A stretch of 64,000 nucleotides of DNA. It comes from Amycolatopsis eburnea. Lineage in GTDB: Bacteria > Actinomycetota > Actinomycetes > Mycobacteriales > Pseudonocardiaceae. Positions within the stretch are counted from its first letter, which is position 1. Every line of letters begins with the position of its first letter. A model generated the notes under the pieces. The model was not told the origin of the DNA. It ran no database searches and was given only the letters and a program-made list of their open reading frames with translations. Location of the stretch: assembly GCF_003937945.1 (NCBI RefSeq), contig NZ_RSEC01000063.1, forward strand, positions 124,001 through 188,000. The letters run 5' to 3'. This document shows positions 9,344-16,297 of the stretch, piece after piece. Made by a program: the position numbers and the translations under genes.

Positions 9344-9361
9344 ATAGGCCCGTCCTATAGT
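9344..9361 (+). promoter_or_regulatory. LysR-type operator overlapping a leaderless -10
   Basis: ATAGG-N5-CCTAT (9344-9358) is a perfect inverted repeat containing T-N11-A, the LysR-family box. TATAGT (9356-9361) ends 6 bases before the lysR GTG, so transcription probably starts at the initiation codon. On the other strand TATGAC could serve the decarboxylase gene. The regulator would cover its own -10. Confidence 0.6.
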
Positions 9362-9367
9362 GGCTGG

Positions 9368-10252
9368 GTGGACCTGCGCCGATGGCACTACTTCGCCGTG
9401 CTCGCCGAGGAGATGCACTTCACCCGCGCGGCGGCCCGGCTGTTCGTGTCGCAGCCGTCGCTGAGCCAGCAGATCCGCGCGTTCGAAGCGGAGCTGGGCG
9501 TCGCGCTGCTCGACCGCTCGGGCCCCCGCTTCGCGCTGACGGAGGCGGGCCGCGTCGCCGCGGCGGAGGCCCGCGACCTGCTCGACCGGCTGGACCGCGC
9601 CCGCGGCGTCATCACGGCGACCGGTCGCGGCGACACCGGCCGCCTGCGCATCGCCTACACCCGCTCGGCCCCGGGCCCCCTGGCCGGCGACCTGGTGGCG
9701 GCGTACCGCGCGCGGTACCCGGAGGTCTCCCTGGCGCTGGAGACCGGCTGGACCAGCTTCAACCTGGCCCGGCTCCGGGACGGCGAGATCGACCTGGGCT
9801 TCGTCCGGCCGCCGGTGGACGCCCCGGGCATCGAGGTCGCGGTGGTCGGCTCGGAGGAGGTGCTGATCGCGGTGCCGTCGGGGCACGCGCTGGCCCGCCA
9901 CCGCCGCCGGCTGCGGCGGGCGTGGATCGCGGCGGAGCCGGTGGTGTTCTGGCCGCGCGAGAACGGCCCGGGCCAGTACGACGCGATCAGCGCGCAGGTC
10001 TGGCCGGGCGGGGTCCCGCCGATCGTGCGGGAGGAGCCGGAGGACGAGCAGCTGATGCGCGCGGTCGCCGAGGGCGCGGGCATCGCGGCGGTCCCGGAAC
10101 ACCGCGCCCGCGCCCTGCGGCGCCGCGGGGTGGTGCTGCGGCGGCTGGAGGATCCGGTGCCACGCATCGACCTGGGACTGGCTTGGCGGGCGGGCGCGGT
10201 TTCCCCGGTCGTGCGGGGGTTCGTGGCGCTGGCCCGCGGCGCGGGGGAGTAG
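9368..10252 (+). CDS. LysR-family transcriptional regulator
   Basis: A 294-residue LysR-type regulator: N-terminal winged HTH (residues 1-60, HFTRAAARLFVSQPSLSQQIRAFEAELGV seen in two parts around the recognition helix) and a two-lobed effector domain to about 290. The GTG at 9368 begins VDLRRWHYF, the usual start of the family. No Shine-Dalgarno is present; the close TATAGT suggests a leaderless message. It is divergent from the PLP decarboxylase, its most likely target. Confidence 0.88.
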   Translation: MDLRRWHYFAVLAEEMHFTRAAARLFVSQPSLSQQIRAFEAELGVALLDRSGPRFALTEAGRVAAAEARDLLDRLDRARGVITATGRGDTGRLRIAYTRSAPGPLAGDLVAAYRARYPEVSLALETGWTSFNLARLRDGEIDLGFVRPPVDAPGIEVAVVGSEEVLIAVPSGHALARHRRRLRRAWIAAEPVVFWPRENGPGQYDAISAQVWPGGVPPIVREEPEDEQLMRAVAEGAGIAAVPEHRARALRRRGVVLRRLEDPVPRIDLGLAWRAGAVSPVVRGFVALARGAGE

Positions 10253-10298
10253 GAACCCCTTCGGCAAAAGCCGTGGACGGCGTCGTTAGGGTGGGCGG

Positions 10299-10733
10299 AT
10301 GGGGACGATCAGGCAGGTACAGATCACGTTCGACTGCGCGGAACCCGAGCGCGTCGCCCGGTTCTGGTGCGAGGTGCTGGGCTACGTCGTCCCGCCCGCG
10401 CCCGCCGGCTTCGACACCTGGGCCGACTTCGACCGCTCGCTGCCTGCCGAGCGCCAGGGCGCGGCGTTCGCCTGCGTCGACCCCACCGGCGCGGGCCCGC
10501 GGCTGTTCTTCCAGCGCGTCCCCGAAGGCAAGGTCGTCAAGAACCGCGTCCACCTCGACGTGCGGGCCGGCACCGGCCTGAAGGGCGCCGAGCGGCTCGC
10601 CGCCCTGGAGGCCGAGCGCGACCGGCTGATCGCGCTCGGCGCGAGCCACTTCCAGACCTTGTACGCCGATGAGTACAACGAGTCGTGCATCGTGATGCAG
10701 GACGTCGAGGGCAACGAATTCTGCCTGGACTGA
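10299..10733 (+). CDS. VOC-family (glyoxalase-like) protein
   Basis: A 144-residue vicinal-oxygen-chelate protein. Residues 5-15 (QITFDCAEPERVARFW) form the first beta-alpha element, and the C-terminal half has MQDVEGNEFCLD, the final strand carrying a metal-ligand Glu. Similar single-gene proteins are annotated as glyoxalase or bleomycin-resistance relatives, usually with unknown substrate. The stop codon abuts a long palindromic repeat that probably acts as its terminator. Confidence 0.8.
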   Translation: MGTIRQVQITFDCAEPERVARFWCEVLGYVVPPAPAGFDTWADFDRSLPAERQGAAFACVDPTGAGPRLFFQRVPEGKVVKNRVHLDVRAGTGLKGAERLAALEAERDRLIALGASHFQTLYADEYNESCIVMQDVEGNEFCLD

Positions 10734-10820
10734 AGCGCCCCAATGTGGCCTTCGGTGCGTCAGACGCACCGAAGGCCACATTGGGTGCGTCAGACGCAAC
10801 CAAGGCCACATTGGGGCGCT
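10734..10820. repeat. interspersed palindrome, family B (copy 1)
   Basis: An 87-base element starting directly after the VOC stop codon. AGCGCCCCAATGTGGCC at the left mirrors GGCCACATTGGGGCGCT at the right, and an internal palindrome centres on GGTGCGTCAGACGCACC. Other copies are at 30873-30958 and 46888-46974. It separates two convergent genes and could terminate both. Confidence 0.9.
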
Positions 10821-10843
10821 CGGGAGCCGACCGAACTGACGGC

Positions 10844-11389
10844 CTAGCCGTCGCCCAGCGCCATCCGGACCGCCGCCACCACCTCCGGGTGACCCAGCGG
10901 CAACGGCGGGGGCACCCGGTCCGCCGGGCTGTCGCTGCTCGACGCCACCACCCGCACCACCGTCCCGTCCTCCCGCAGCTTCGCGATGACGTCGTCGTGC
11001 TCGGACAGCCAGGTTTCGTTCGCCTCCCGCGCGTCGCCGGACGGGAGGAACGCGTCCGAGGCCGGGTCGACCAGCAGCAGGCGGGCCGCCGCGCCCGGGT
11101 GGCGTTCGACCAGCTGGAGCGCTTCGGTCGCGAACGGGCCGCTCGCCACCACCGAGATCTCCGGGTCGGCGGGGCCGGCGTCGCCCAGGAGGTCGTCGGC
11201 TTCGGTGAGGGCGCCGCCCGCCGGGACGCGGCACCAGAACACCGCGCACTGCTCCGCGAGCGGGCGCCAGGTGGCAGGCAGCTCGTCGTGCTTGCCGGCG
11301 CCGGCCGGGTCGAGGACGATCACCTTGGGACCGGCCGGGTCGCCGGCGGTCACCACGGACGGGCCTTCGGAACGCAGGGGTTCGGCCAT
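10844..11389 (-). CDS. alpha/beta-hydrolase-like protein lacking the usual nucleophile
   Basis: A 181-residue protein without a confident family. The pattern VIVLDPAGAG, then EISVVASGPFATEALQLVERHPG, then RLLLVDPASDAF follows strands and the nucleophile elbow of an alpha/beta hydrolase, but the elbow reads VASGPFA and not GxSxG, so a classic catalytic Ser is doubtful. The ATG shares its A with the TGA of the upstream oxidoreductase gene (TGATG), and AAAGGA precedes it, indicating translational coupling. A role linked to the NDH-2-like enzyme is inferred from this coupling only. Confidence 0.6.
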   Translation of the reverse strand: MAEPLRSEGPSVVTAGDPAGPKVIVLDPAGAGKHDELPATWRPLAEQCAVFWCRVPAGGALTEADDLLGDAGPADPEISVVASGPFATEALQLVERHPGAAARLLLVDPASDAFLPSGDAREANETWLSEHDDVIAKLREDGTVVRVVASSSDSPADRVPPPLPLGHPEVVAAVRMALGDG

Positions 11390-12690
11390 CAGGAATCCTT
11401 TCCACGGTGGGGGAGTTCCGGCGAGTCCGTGTCCAGCGGCACGGACCCCGACCGGACGAGTCCCAATTGGACGGTCTGGCGGCCGGTCAGCCGCTCCAGG
11501 AGCCAGTCGGCGGCGGTGCGCACGCGGTTCCCCGGCATCGCCAGCAGGTGGTAGCCGCGCGTGACCGCCTTCGCCGGGAGGCCGGACAGCGGGATGTGCA
11601 TCGGGTTCGCCGCGGCCGCGCCGGCCCCGAGGTCGACGACGAAGCCGAGGTCGTGGTGGCGGTAGGTGCCCGGGCGGCCGTAGCCGAGCGACGCCGCGAC
11701 GTTGCGCCCGGCCAGCTTGCCCTGCCGTTCGGCGTGCTGCGCGGTCATCGCGGTGTACCGGCCGGGGCGGGTGAGGTCGGGGACGGCGGCCGCGTCGCCG
11801 CAGGCGAACACGTCGTCGCGGCCCGGCACGTTCAGCCGCTCGGTGACCACCACCCTGCCCTTCGCGGTCTCGAGCCCGATCTCGGCCACCAGCGGGTCCG
11901 GCCGCACGCCGACGCACCAGACCAGCGTCCGGGTGGGCACCGAGTCGCCGTTCGTCAGCGTCACGCCCTTGGGGCCGGCGTTGTCCACAGACGTCTTCAT
12001 CAGCACTTCGACGCCGCGCGAGCGCAGCACCTCGTCGGCGGTCCGCCCGAGGCGGTCGGCCAGTTCCGGCAGCACGCGCTCGGCGACGTCCAGCAGCAGC
12101 CAGCGGATCGGCTGCCCGGCGAGCTCGGGGTGGCGCGCGGCGAGCGCGGCGGTGAACGCGGGGCCCTGCGCGGCCACTTCGGTGCCGGTGTACCCCGCGC
12201 CGACCACCACGAACGTGCAGCGCGCGGCGCGTTCGGCCGGGTCGTCCGTCGCGGCGGCCAGCTCGATCTGCCGCGTGATGTGGTCGCGCAGGTAGAGCGC
12301 TTCGGGCACGCCGCGGAAGCCGTGCGCGTACTCGGGGACGCCGGGGATCGGCAGCAGCTTGTTGACGCTGCCCGCGGCCAGCACCAGCCGGTCGTAGCGG
12401 AGCCGGTGCTCCTGGTCCTCCGGATCGGTGTAGGCGACCGTGCGGCCGTCGAAGTCGACGCCGGTCGCGGTCCCCAGCACCAGGCGCACCCCGCGCAGGG
12501 TTTCGGGGATCGACACCGCGACCCGCCGCGGGTCGAGGATCCCGGCCGCCACCTCCGGCAGCAGCGGCAGGTACAGGAAGTAGTCCGTCGGGTTGAGCAC
12601 GACGATTTCGACGTCTTCGCCTGCTGCTTTCCGAAGGCTCTTCGCCGTGTTGTACCCGGCGAAACCGCCGCCGACGATCACGACACGCAT
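11389..12690 (-). CDS. NAD(P)/FAD oxidoreductase, NDH-2 type
   Basis: A 433-residue two-dinucleotide-fold flavoprotein like type II NADH dehydrogenases, which pass electrons from NADH to quinone at the membrane without pumping protons. GGGFAG (7-12) binds FAD, VVVGAGYTGTEVA is the NAD(P)H fold, and FACGDAAAVPDL is the second FAD contact. The ATG at 12690 follows AAGGGA; longer starts lack support. It heads a two-gene operon and is preceded by a SigF-type promoter, suggesting stress or stationary-phase expression. Confidence 0.85.
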   Translation of the reverse strand: MRVVIVGGGFAGYNTAKSLRKAAGEDVEIVVLNPTDYFLYLPLLPEVAAGILDPRRVAVSIPETLRGVRLVLGTATGVDFDGRTVAYTDPEDQEHRLRYDRLVLAAGSVNKLLPIPGVPEYAHGFRGVPEALYLRDHITRQIELAAATDDPAERAARCTFVVVGAGYTGTEVAAQGPAFTAALAARHPELAGQPIRWLLLDVAERVLPELADRLGRTADEVLRSRGVEVLMKTSVDNAGPKGVTLTNGDSVPTRTLVWCVGVRPDPLVAEIGLETAKGRVVVTERLNVPGRDDVFACGDAAAVPDLTRPGRYTAMTAQHAERQGKLAGRNVAASLGYGRPGTYRHHDLGFVVDLGAGAAAANPMHIPLSGLPAKAVTRGYHLLAMPGNRVRTAADWLLERLTGRQTVQLGLVRSGSVPLDTDSPELPHRGKDS

Positions 12691-12728
12691 GGTTTCCCTT
12701 TCGTGGCTCGGACCTCGTCGTTCGCCGG

Positions 12729-12753
12729 TTACCCGAGGCCGGGGCCGGGAAAC
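12729..12753 (-). promoter_or_regulatory. SigF-type promoter of the NDH-2 operon
   Basis: On the minus strand: GTTT, 15 bases, GGGTAA. The -10 ends 38 bases before the ATG, leaving a short leader with a ribosome site. Confidence 0.7.
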
Positions 12754-12761
12754 CGGCGGGG

Positions 12762-12789
12762 TTGACCTCTCGGCACAGGGGCGTACGGT
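12762..12789 (+). promoter_or_regulatory. putative vegetative promoter of the STAS gene
   Basis: TTGACC (12762-12767), 16 bases, TACGGT (12784-12789). It differs from the neighbouring SigF-type elements. Confidence 0.4.
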
Positions 12790-12858
12790 CAGTGGTGTTG
12801 GCTGTTGTTCAGACACGTGCTCCGGTCAGCGCCCCTGCACGCCGCGAAAGGGAGCGCC

Positions 12859-13227
12859 ATGCACGACATTTTCCGAACGGTATACGAACCCGCCGGGTTG
12901 ACCGCGACGACCACCGAGCGGCCGGGCGGGGTCCGCGTCGTCACCCTGGTGGGCGATGTCGACGCGGCCACGGTCGGCACGCTCGACGAAGCACTGGCCA
13001 CGGGTGACCGGATCGTCGCCGACCTGACCAGGGTGGCCTTCCTCAGCTGCGCCGGGGTGCGGTCGCTGCTGGAGGCGGACGACCGCACCGACCTCGCCGT
13101 CGTCGTGAGCGGTCACGCGGTGACGCGCTCGCTGGAGGCGACCGGCGCCGACCTGGTGCTGAAGATCCACCCGCGCGTGGGCGCGGCGCTGGCCCGCCTC
13201 GCCACCGAACCCGGCGGGAGGGCGTGA
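12859..13227 (+). CDS. STAS-domain anti-sigma-factor antagonist
   Basis: A 122-residue protein of the SpoIIAA/RsbV type. After about 20 variable residues come the strand VRVVTLVGDVDAATV, then VADLTRVAFLSCAGVRSLLEA, where Ser63 is the expected phosphorylation site. In partner-switching systems the unphosphorylated form captures an RsbW-like kinase and frees the sigma factor. The RsbW-like/sigma pair at 19.4-20.7 kb is the obvious candidate partner, though it is 6 kb away. The ATG follows AAAGGGAG; upstream in-frame starts are not needed. Confidence 0.8.
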   Translation: MHDIFRTVYEPAGLTATTTERPGGVRVVTLVGDVDAATVGTLDEALATGDRIVADLTRVAFLSCAGVRSLLEADDRTDLAVVVSGHAVTRSLEATGADLVLKIHPRVGAALARLATEPGGRA

Positions 13228-13252
13228 CCGCTCGGCGGCCACGCCTCCCGCC

Positions 13253-13265
13253 GTCCACTGTGGAC
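13253..13265. repeat. 13-bp palindrome GTCCACTGTGGAC (copy 1)
   Basis: A perfect 13-base near-palindrome between two genes. Exact copies occur at 28678-28690 and 43472-43484, and the 11-base core at 25860-25870. Confidence 0.7.
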
Positions 13266-13277
13266 TGAACGGGTGGG

Positions 13278-13541
13278 TCAGTCGTCCGGCCAGTCGCCGG
13301 TCGCCTTGCGGTAACCGACCGCGCCGGCCCGTTCCGTGGCCGCCTTCACGGCGGCGAAGATCGCGCCCTGCACCGCCGCCGCGATGATCACCTGCTGCCA
13401 GGTGTAGTCGCGGTCGGTGGCGTCGGGCGCGTCCTCTTCGCCCGCCACCCGCTTCCAGACCTGCTTGAAGACCTGGCCGGCCAGTACGCCGCCGAGGGCG
13501 CCCACCGTCCAGCTGAGCGGTTTGTACAGCACCTTGTTCAC
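13278..13541 (-). CDS. DUF4235 membrane protein
   Basis: An 87-residue protein matching DUF4235: MNKVLYKPLSWTVGALGGVLAG gives a first hydrophobic segment, then a charged loop with EEDAPDATDRD and a second amphipathic segment (QQVIIAAAVQGAIFAAVKAATERAG in two parts). It is the last gene of a three-gene operon; its ATG overlaps the previous stop by four bases (ATGA). Function unknown; such proteins accompany holin-like and DUF3618 proteins in actinobacteria. Confidence 0.8.
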   Translation of the reverse strand: MNKVLYKPLSWTVGALGGVLAGQVFKQVWKRVAGEEDAPDATDRDYTWQQVIIAAAVQGAIFAAVKAATERAGAVGYRKATGDWPDD

Positions 13542-13849
13542 GAGTTGTTCCTTCGTCGCAGGATCAGGCGGATCACGATCAGCAGGCCGAGCACGCCGGC
13601 GAACACCGGAACCGGGTTGGCCCGGACGGCGTCGGCGCCCTGGCGGAACCTGGCCGCGGTCGGCTCGTTCGTGACGTCGGCCACCTTGGCGGTGGCCGCG
13701 TCGAGCTTCTCGTCGACGTTGTCCTTGACCCGGGTCTTCACGTCGAGCTTCTGCCCGAGCGCTTCGAGGGTTTCGGTCAGCTCTTCCCGGGTGGTGTCCC
13801 GGTCGACCCGCGCCTCTTCGGCGTTCTTCGGGAAGTCGCCGTCGCTCAT
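13538..13849 (-). CDS. DUF3618 membrane-anchored protein
   Basis: A 103-residue protein matching DUF3618: a charged N-terminal helix (RDTTREELTETLEALGQKLD, the family hallmark), a Lys/Asp-rich middle likely to be helical, and one C-terminal transmembrane segment (VFAGVLGLLIVIRLIL) ending in RRRNNS. It probably sits in the membrane with the helical part in the cytoplasm. Both ends overlap neighbours by four bases, so the three genes are translationally coupled. Function unknown. Confidence 0.82.
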   Translation of the reverse strand: MSDGDFPKNAEEARVDRDTTREELTETLEALGQKLDVKTRVKDNVDEKLDAATAKVADVTNEPTAARFRQGADAVRANPVPVFAGVLGLLIVIRLILRRRNNS

Positions 13850-14259
13850 GCCCGCACCCCCTGCTTCACGGTGTCCACGTCTTCGCGGACGCCGGTGATC
13901 GCTTCTTCGGGCACCGGGGGCACCGCCTGGGTCACTTCCTTCTTGCCGGCCAGCGCCGCGATCCCGGCGACCAGGAACAGCGCGACCGCGACGATCACCG
14001 CCGCGAGCCAGCCGGGCACGACCAGCGCCAGCGCCAGCACGGCGGCCGCGACCAGGGTGCCGGCGCCGAACAGCGCGAACAGGCCCGCCGCGCCGAACAA
14101 CCCGGCGCCGAAGCCCATCTTCCTGCCCTTGCGCTGCAGTTCGAAGACCGCGAGCCGCATCTCGTCCCGGACCAGCCGCTTGACCTCGTCGGTCAGGTCC
14201 GTCACCAGTTCGCCGATGGACCGGTCCGCCGCCGGTTTCTCGTTCACTTCTTCGATCAC
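13846..14259 (-). CDS. holin-like membrane protein (Phage_holin_3_6 family)
   Basis: A 137-residue protein: an amphipathic N-terminal region (SIGELVTDLTDEVKRLVRDE), two tightly spaced hydrophobic hairpin segments (about 50-80 and 85-110) and a charged tail. This is the actinobacterial holin-superfamily pattern found in the chromosome far from any phage; no lysin or phage gene is nearby. Its GTG start at 14259 follows AAGGAGG. It is first in the operon with DUF3618 and DUF4235 genes and is preceded by a SigF-type promoter, so an envelope-stress role is a reasonable guess. Confidence 0.8.
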   Translation of the reverse strand: MIEEVNEKPAADRSIGELVTDLTDEVKRLVRDEMRLAVFELQRKGRKMGFGAGLFGAAGLFALFGAGTLVAAAVLALALVVPGWLAAVIVAVALFLVAGIAALAGKKEVTQAVPPVPEEAITGVREDVDTVKQGVRA

Positions 14260-14286
14260 GGAACACCTCCTTCACCTGGCCGCGGG

Positions 14287-14311
14287 GTACCCGGCACCCG
14301 CCGCGTCAATC
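14287..14311 (-). promoter_or_regulatory. SigF-type promoter of the holin-like operon
   Basis: Minus strand: GATT, 15 bases, GGGTAC. It lies back to back with the promoter of the divergent SRPBCC gene, with 7 bases between the two -35 boxes. Confidence 0.65.
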
Positions 14312-14318
14312 ACCCCGC

Positions 14319-14343
14319 GTTTGACCGCCGCACCGCGGGGTAG
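14319..14343 (+). promoter_or_regulatory. SigF-type promoter of the SRPBCC gene
   Basis: GTTT, 15 bases, GGGTAG; 33 bases from the -10 to the ATG. Confidence 0.7.
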
Positions 14344-14376
14344 CCGGGGAATTCCACCACCGACCAGGAGGAGTGC

Positions 14377-14838
14377 ATGAGCACGATCACCGAAATCGTG
14401 GACGTGGAGGTCCCCGTTTCCACCGCCTACAACCAGTGGACGCAGTTCGAGGAGTTCCCGCGGTTCATGGAAGGCGTCGAGCGCATCGAGCAGGTCGACG
14501 CCACGCGCACCCATTGGGTGACGAAATTCGGTGGTGTGACGCGTGAATTCGACGCGACGATCACCGAGCAGCACCCCGACGAGCGGGTCGCGTGGACGTC
14601 GGACTCCGGGCCGGACCACGCCGGGGTCATCACCTTCCACCGGCTCGACGATTCGCACACGCGCGTCACCGCGCAGATGGACATCGATCCGGAGGGCTTC
14701 GCCGAGAACGTCGCCGACAAGCTGGGCGTGCTCGATCGCCGGGTGAAGGGCGACATGAAGCGGTTCAAGGAGTTCATCGAGCAGCGCGGCCGGGAGACCG
14801 GCGGCTGGCGCGGTGACGTGGACCGCCCGGGCACGTAA
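14377..14838 (+). CDS. SRPBCC (polyketide-cyclase/START-like) protein
   Basis: A 153-residue ligand-binding fold. VDVEVPVSTAYNQWTQFEEFPRFMEGV is the classic first strand plus helix pair of this family (given here in outline), and WTSDSGPDHAGVITFHRLDD forms the central sheet. Relatives bind hydrophobic small molecules or act as cyclases; many stress-induced copies have no known ligand. CAGGAGG precedes the ATG. The gene is divergent from the holin-like operon and is followed by a strong hairpin. Confidence 0.82.
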   Translation: MSTITEIVDVEVPVSTAYNQWTQFEEFPRFMEGVERIEQVDATRTHWVTKFGGVTREFDATITEQHPDERVAWTSDSGPDHAGVITFHRLDDSHTRVTAQMDIDPEGFAENVADKLGVLDRRVKGDMKRFKEFIEQRGRETGGWRGDVDRPGT

Positions 14839-14855
14839 CCCGATCAGGTGCACGG

Positions 14856-14888
14856 CACGGCGGGGCGGCGGACAGCCGCCCCGCCGTG
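14856..14888 (+). terminator. strong hairpin after the SRPBCC gene
   Basis: Perfect 14-bp arms at 14856-14869 (CACGGCGGGGCGGC) and 14875-14888 with a GGACA loop, followed by TTTC. The last base of the stem is the first base of the next gene's -35 GTTT. Confidence 0.75.
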
Positions 14889-14913
14889 TTTCGCGTCCGG
14901 GGGCCACGGGTAG
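14888..14913 (+). promoter_or_regulatory. SigF-type promoter of the aldo/keto reductase gene
   Basis: GTTT, 16 bases, GGGTAG, only 9 bases from the ATG and with no ribosome site, so the message is probably leaderless or nearly so. Confidence 0.7.
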
Positions 14914-14922
14914 GCCGCACCC

Positions 14923-15762
14923 ATGACGACCACCACCGCCGACGTTCCCACCGTCGAACTGAACAACGGCGTGCGGATCCCGCAATTCGGGTTCGGCGTC
15001 TTCCAGATCCCGCCCGCCGAAACCGCGCGGGCGGTGCGCACGGCCCTCGAAGCCGGCTACCGCCACATCGACACCGCGCAGATGTACCGGAACGAAGAAG
15101 GTGTCGGCGCCGGGATCGCGGAATCGGGCCTGAAGCGGGAAGACGTGTTCGTCACGACGAAACTGGCGAACGACGCGCACGGCCACGACAACGCGATCAC
15201 CGCGCTCGAAGGCAGCCTGCGCCGGCTCGGGTTCGACCACGTCGACCTGTACCTGATCCACTGGCCGTTGCCGCACAAGGAGAACTACGTCCGCACGTGG
15301 CAGGGCTTCGAGGAGATCCTGCGCGCGGGCAAGGCGCGTGCGATCGGCGTGTCGAACTTCCAGCGGGCGCACCTCGACCGGCTCGCCGACGAGTGCGAGA
15401 CGGTGCCCGCGGTCAACCAGATCGAGCTGCACCCCGCGTTGCAGCAGCACGACTTGCGCGCCTACCACCGGGAGCACGGCATCGCGACCGAGGCGTGGAG
15501 CCCGCTCGCGCAGGCCGAAGTGCTCGACGACCCGGTGCTCGCCGACCTGGCGGCCAAGCACGGGCGGACGGCCGCGCAGGTGGTGCTGCGCTGGCACCTG
15601 CAGCTCGGGAACATCGTGTTCCCCAAGTCGTCGTCGCCGGACCGGATCCGGCAGAACATCGACGTCTTCGGCTTCGAGCTCGACGACGAGGACCTGACGG
15701 CGATCGGCAAGCTCGACGCCGGCCGCCGCACCGGGCCGGACCCCGACGCCTTCAAGGGGTGA
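14923..15762 (+). CDS. aldo/keto reductase (2,5-diketogluconate reductase-like)
   Basis: A 279-residue NADPH-dependent reductase of the AKR5-like group. The tetrad can be placed: Asp and Tyr in HIDTAQMYRNE, Lys in VTTKLAN, His in LIHWPLP. The C-terminal VFPKSSSPDRIRQN binds the 2'-phosphate of NADPH. Such enzymes reduce sugars, diketogluconate or toxic carbonyls. With a SigF-type promoter and no leader, aldehyde detoxification under stress is a plausible role; the substrate is not determined. Confidence 0.88.
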   Translation: MTTTTADVPTVELNNGVRIPQFGFGVFQIPPAETARAVRTALEAGYRHIDTAQMYRNEEGVGAGIAESGLKREDVFVTTKLANDAHGHDNAITALEGSLRRLGFDHVDLYLIHWPLPHKENYVRTWQGFEEILRAGKARAIGVSNFQRAHLDRLADECETVPAVNQIELHPALQQHDLRAYHREHGIATEAWSPLAQAEVLDDPVLADLAAKHGRTAAQVVLRWHLQLGNIVFPKSSSPDRIRQNIDVFGFELDDEDLTAIGKLDAGRRTGPDPDAFKG

Positions 15763-15769
15763 CCGCGGC

Positions 15770-15795
15770 GTTTCCCTGAGCGACACCGAGGGTAT
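15770..15795 (+). promoter_or_regulatory. SigF-type promoter of the membrane-protein gene
   Basis: GTTT, 16 bases, GGGTAT, 36 bases before the ATG. Confidence 0.7.
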
Positions 15796-15831
15796 TCCCC
15801 CGGCAAGGTCCCCCTGGAAGGAGCGTCCGGC

Positions 15832-16293
15832 ATGACCACGAACGCGTATCTGTCGTTCCTCGCGATCGGCATCGCGCTGGTCCTCATCGACGGGCAGATC
15901 ATCTACCGCAGCGGACGGCGGTACCTGGAGAACTCCTACGGCGACCCCGCGGCGGGCGCCTCGATGACCCGCCTGGTCACGGTCCTGTTCCACCTGGCGA
16001 CCCTGGGTGTGCTGGCGCTGATCTCGACCATCGACATGGGCGACAGCGACCTGCCCGGCGTCGTCGGCCGCCTCGGGGTCCTGCTCCTGGTCCTCGCGCT
16101 CGCCCACGCGATCACGCTCGGCGTGCTGGCCCGCATCCGCGGCGAGCAGGAAGTCGAAGCCGTCGTCCAGCGCGGCGGCCGTCAGCGCGTGGAGCCGCAG
16201 ACCCCGACCGTGACGCCGGTGCCGGGCCAGGAAGGCCGGTACCCCGACGTCAGCCCGTCGCTGGAGAACCGGTCCCCGTACTCGGCCCAGTAG
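15832..16293 (+). CDS. three-helix membrane protein, function unknown
   Basis: A 153-residue protein. Hydrophobic segments lie at about 5-23 (AYLSFLAIGIALVLIDGQII), 45-65 (TRLVTVLFHLATLGVLALIS) and 78-100 (RLGVLLLVLALAHAITLGVL), followed by a proline-rich cytoplasmic tail of about 50 residues. AAGGAG precedes the ATG. No family recognised. The SigF-type promoter places it in the stress group of this region. Confidence 0.75.
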   Translation: MTTNAYLSFLAIGIALVLIDGQIIYRSGRRYLENSYGDPAAGASMTRLVTVLFHLATLGVLALISTIDMGDSDLPGVVGRLGVLLLVLALAHAITLGVLARIRGEQEVEAVVQRGGRQRVEPQTPTVTPVPGQEGRYPDVSPSLENRSPYSAQ

Positions 16294-16297
16294 CCGC

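Noticed and set aside
5477..10252. Very long open frame (1591 codons) on the plus strand
   Set aside because: Most of it is the antisense of pobA, the GT39 gene and the decarboxylase, with composition typical of GC-rich shadow frames. Only the last 294 codons, the LysR gene from 9368, are real.
13846..14259. Prophage remnant, suggested by the holin-like gene
   Set aside because: No phage structural, lysis or integration genes are nearby; the neighbours are chromosomal stress genes.
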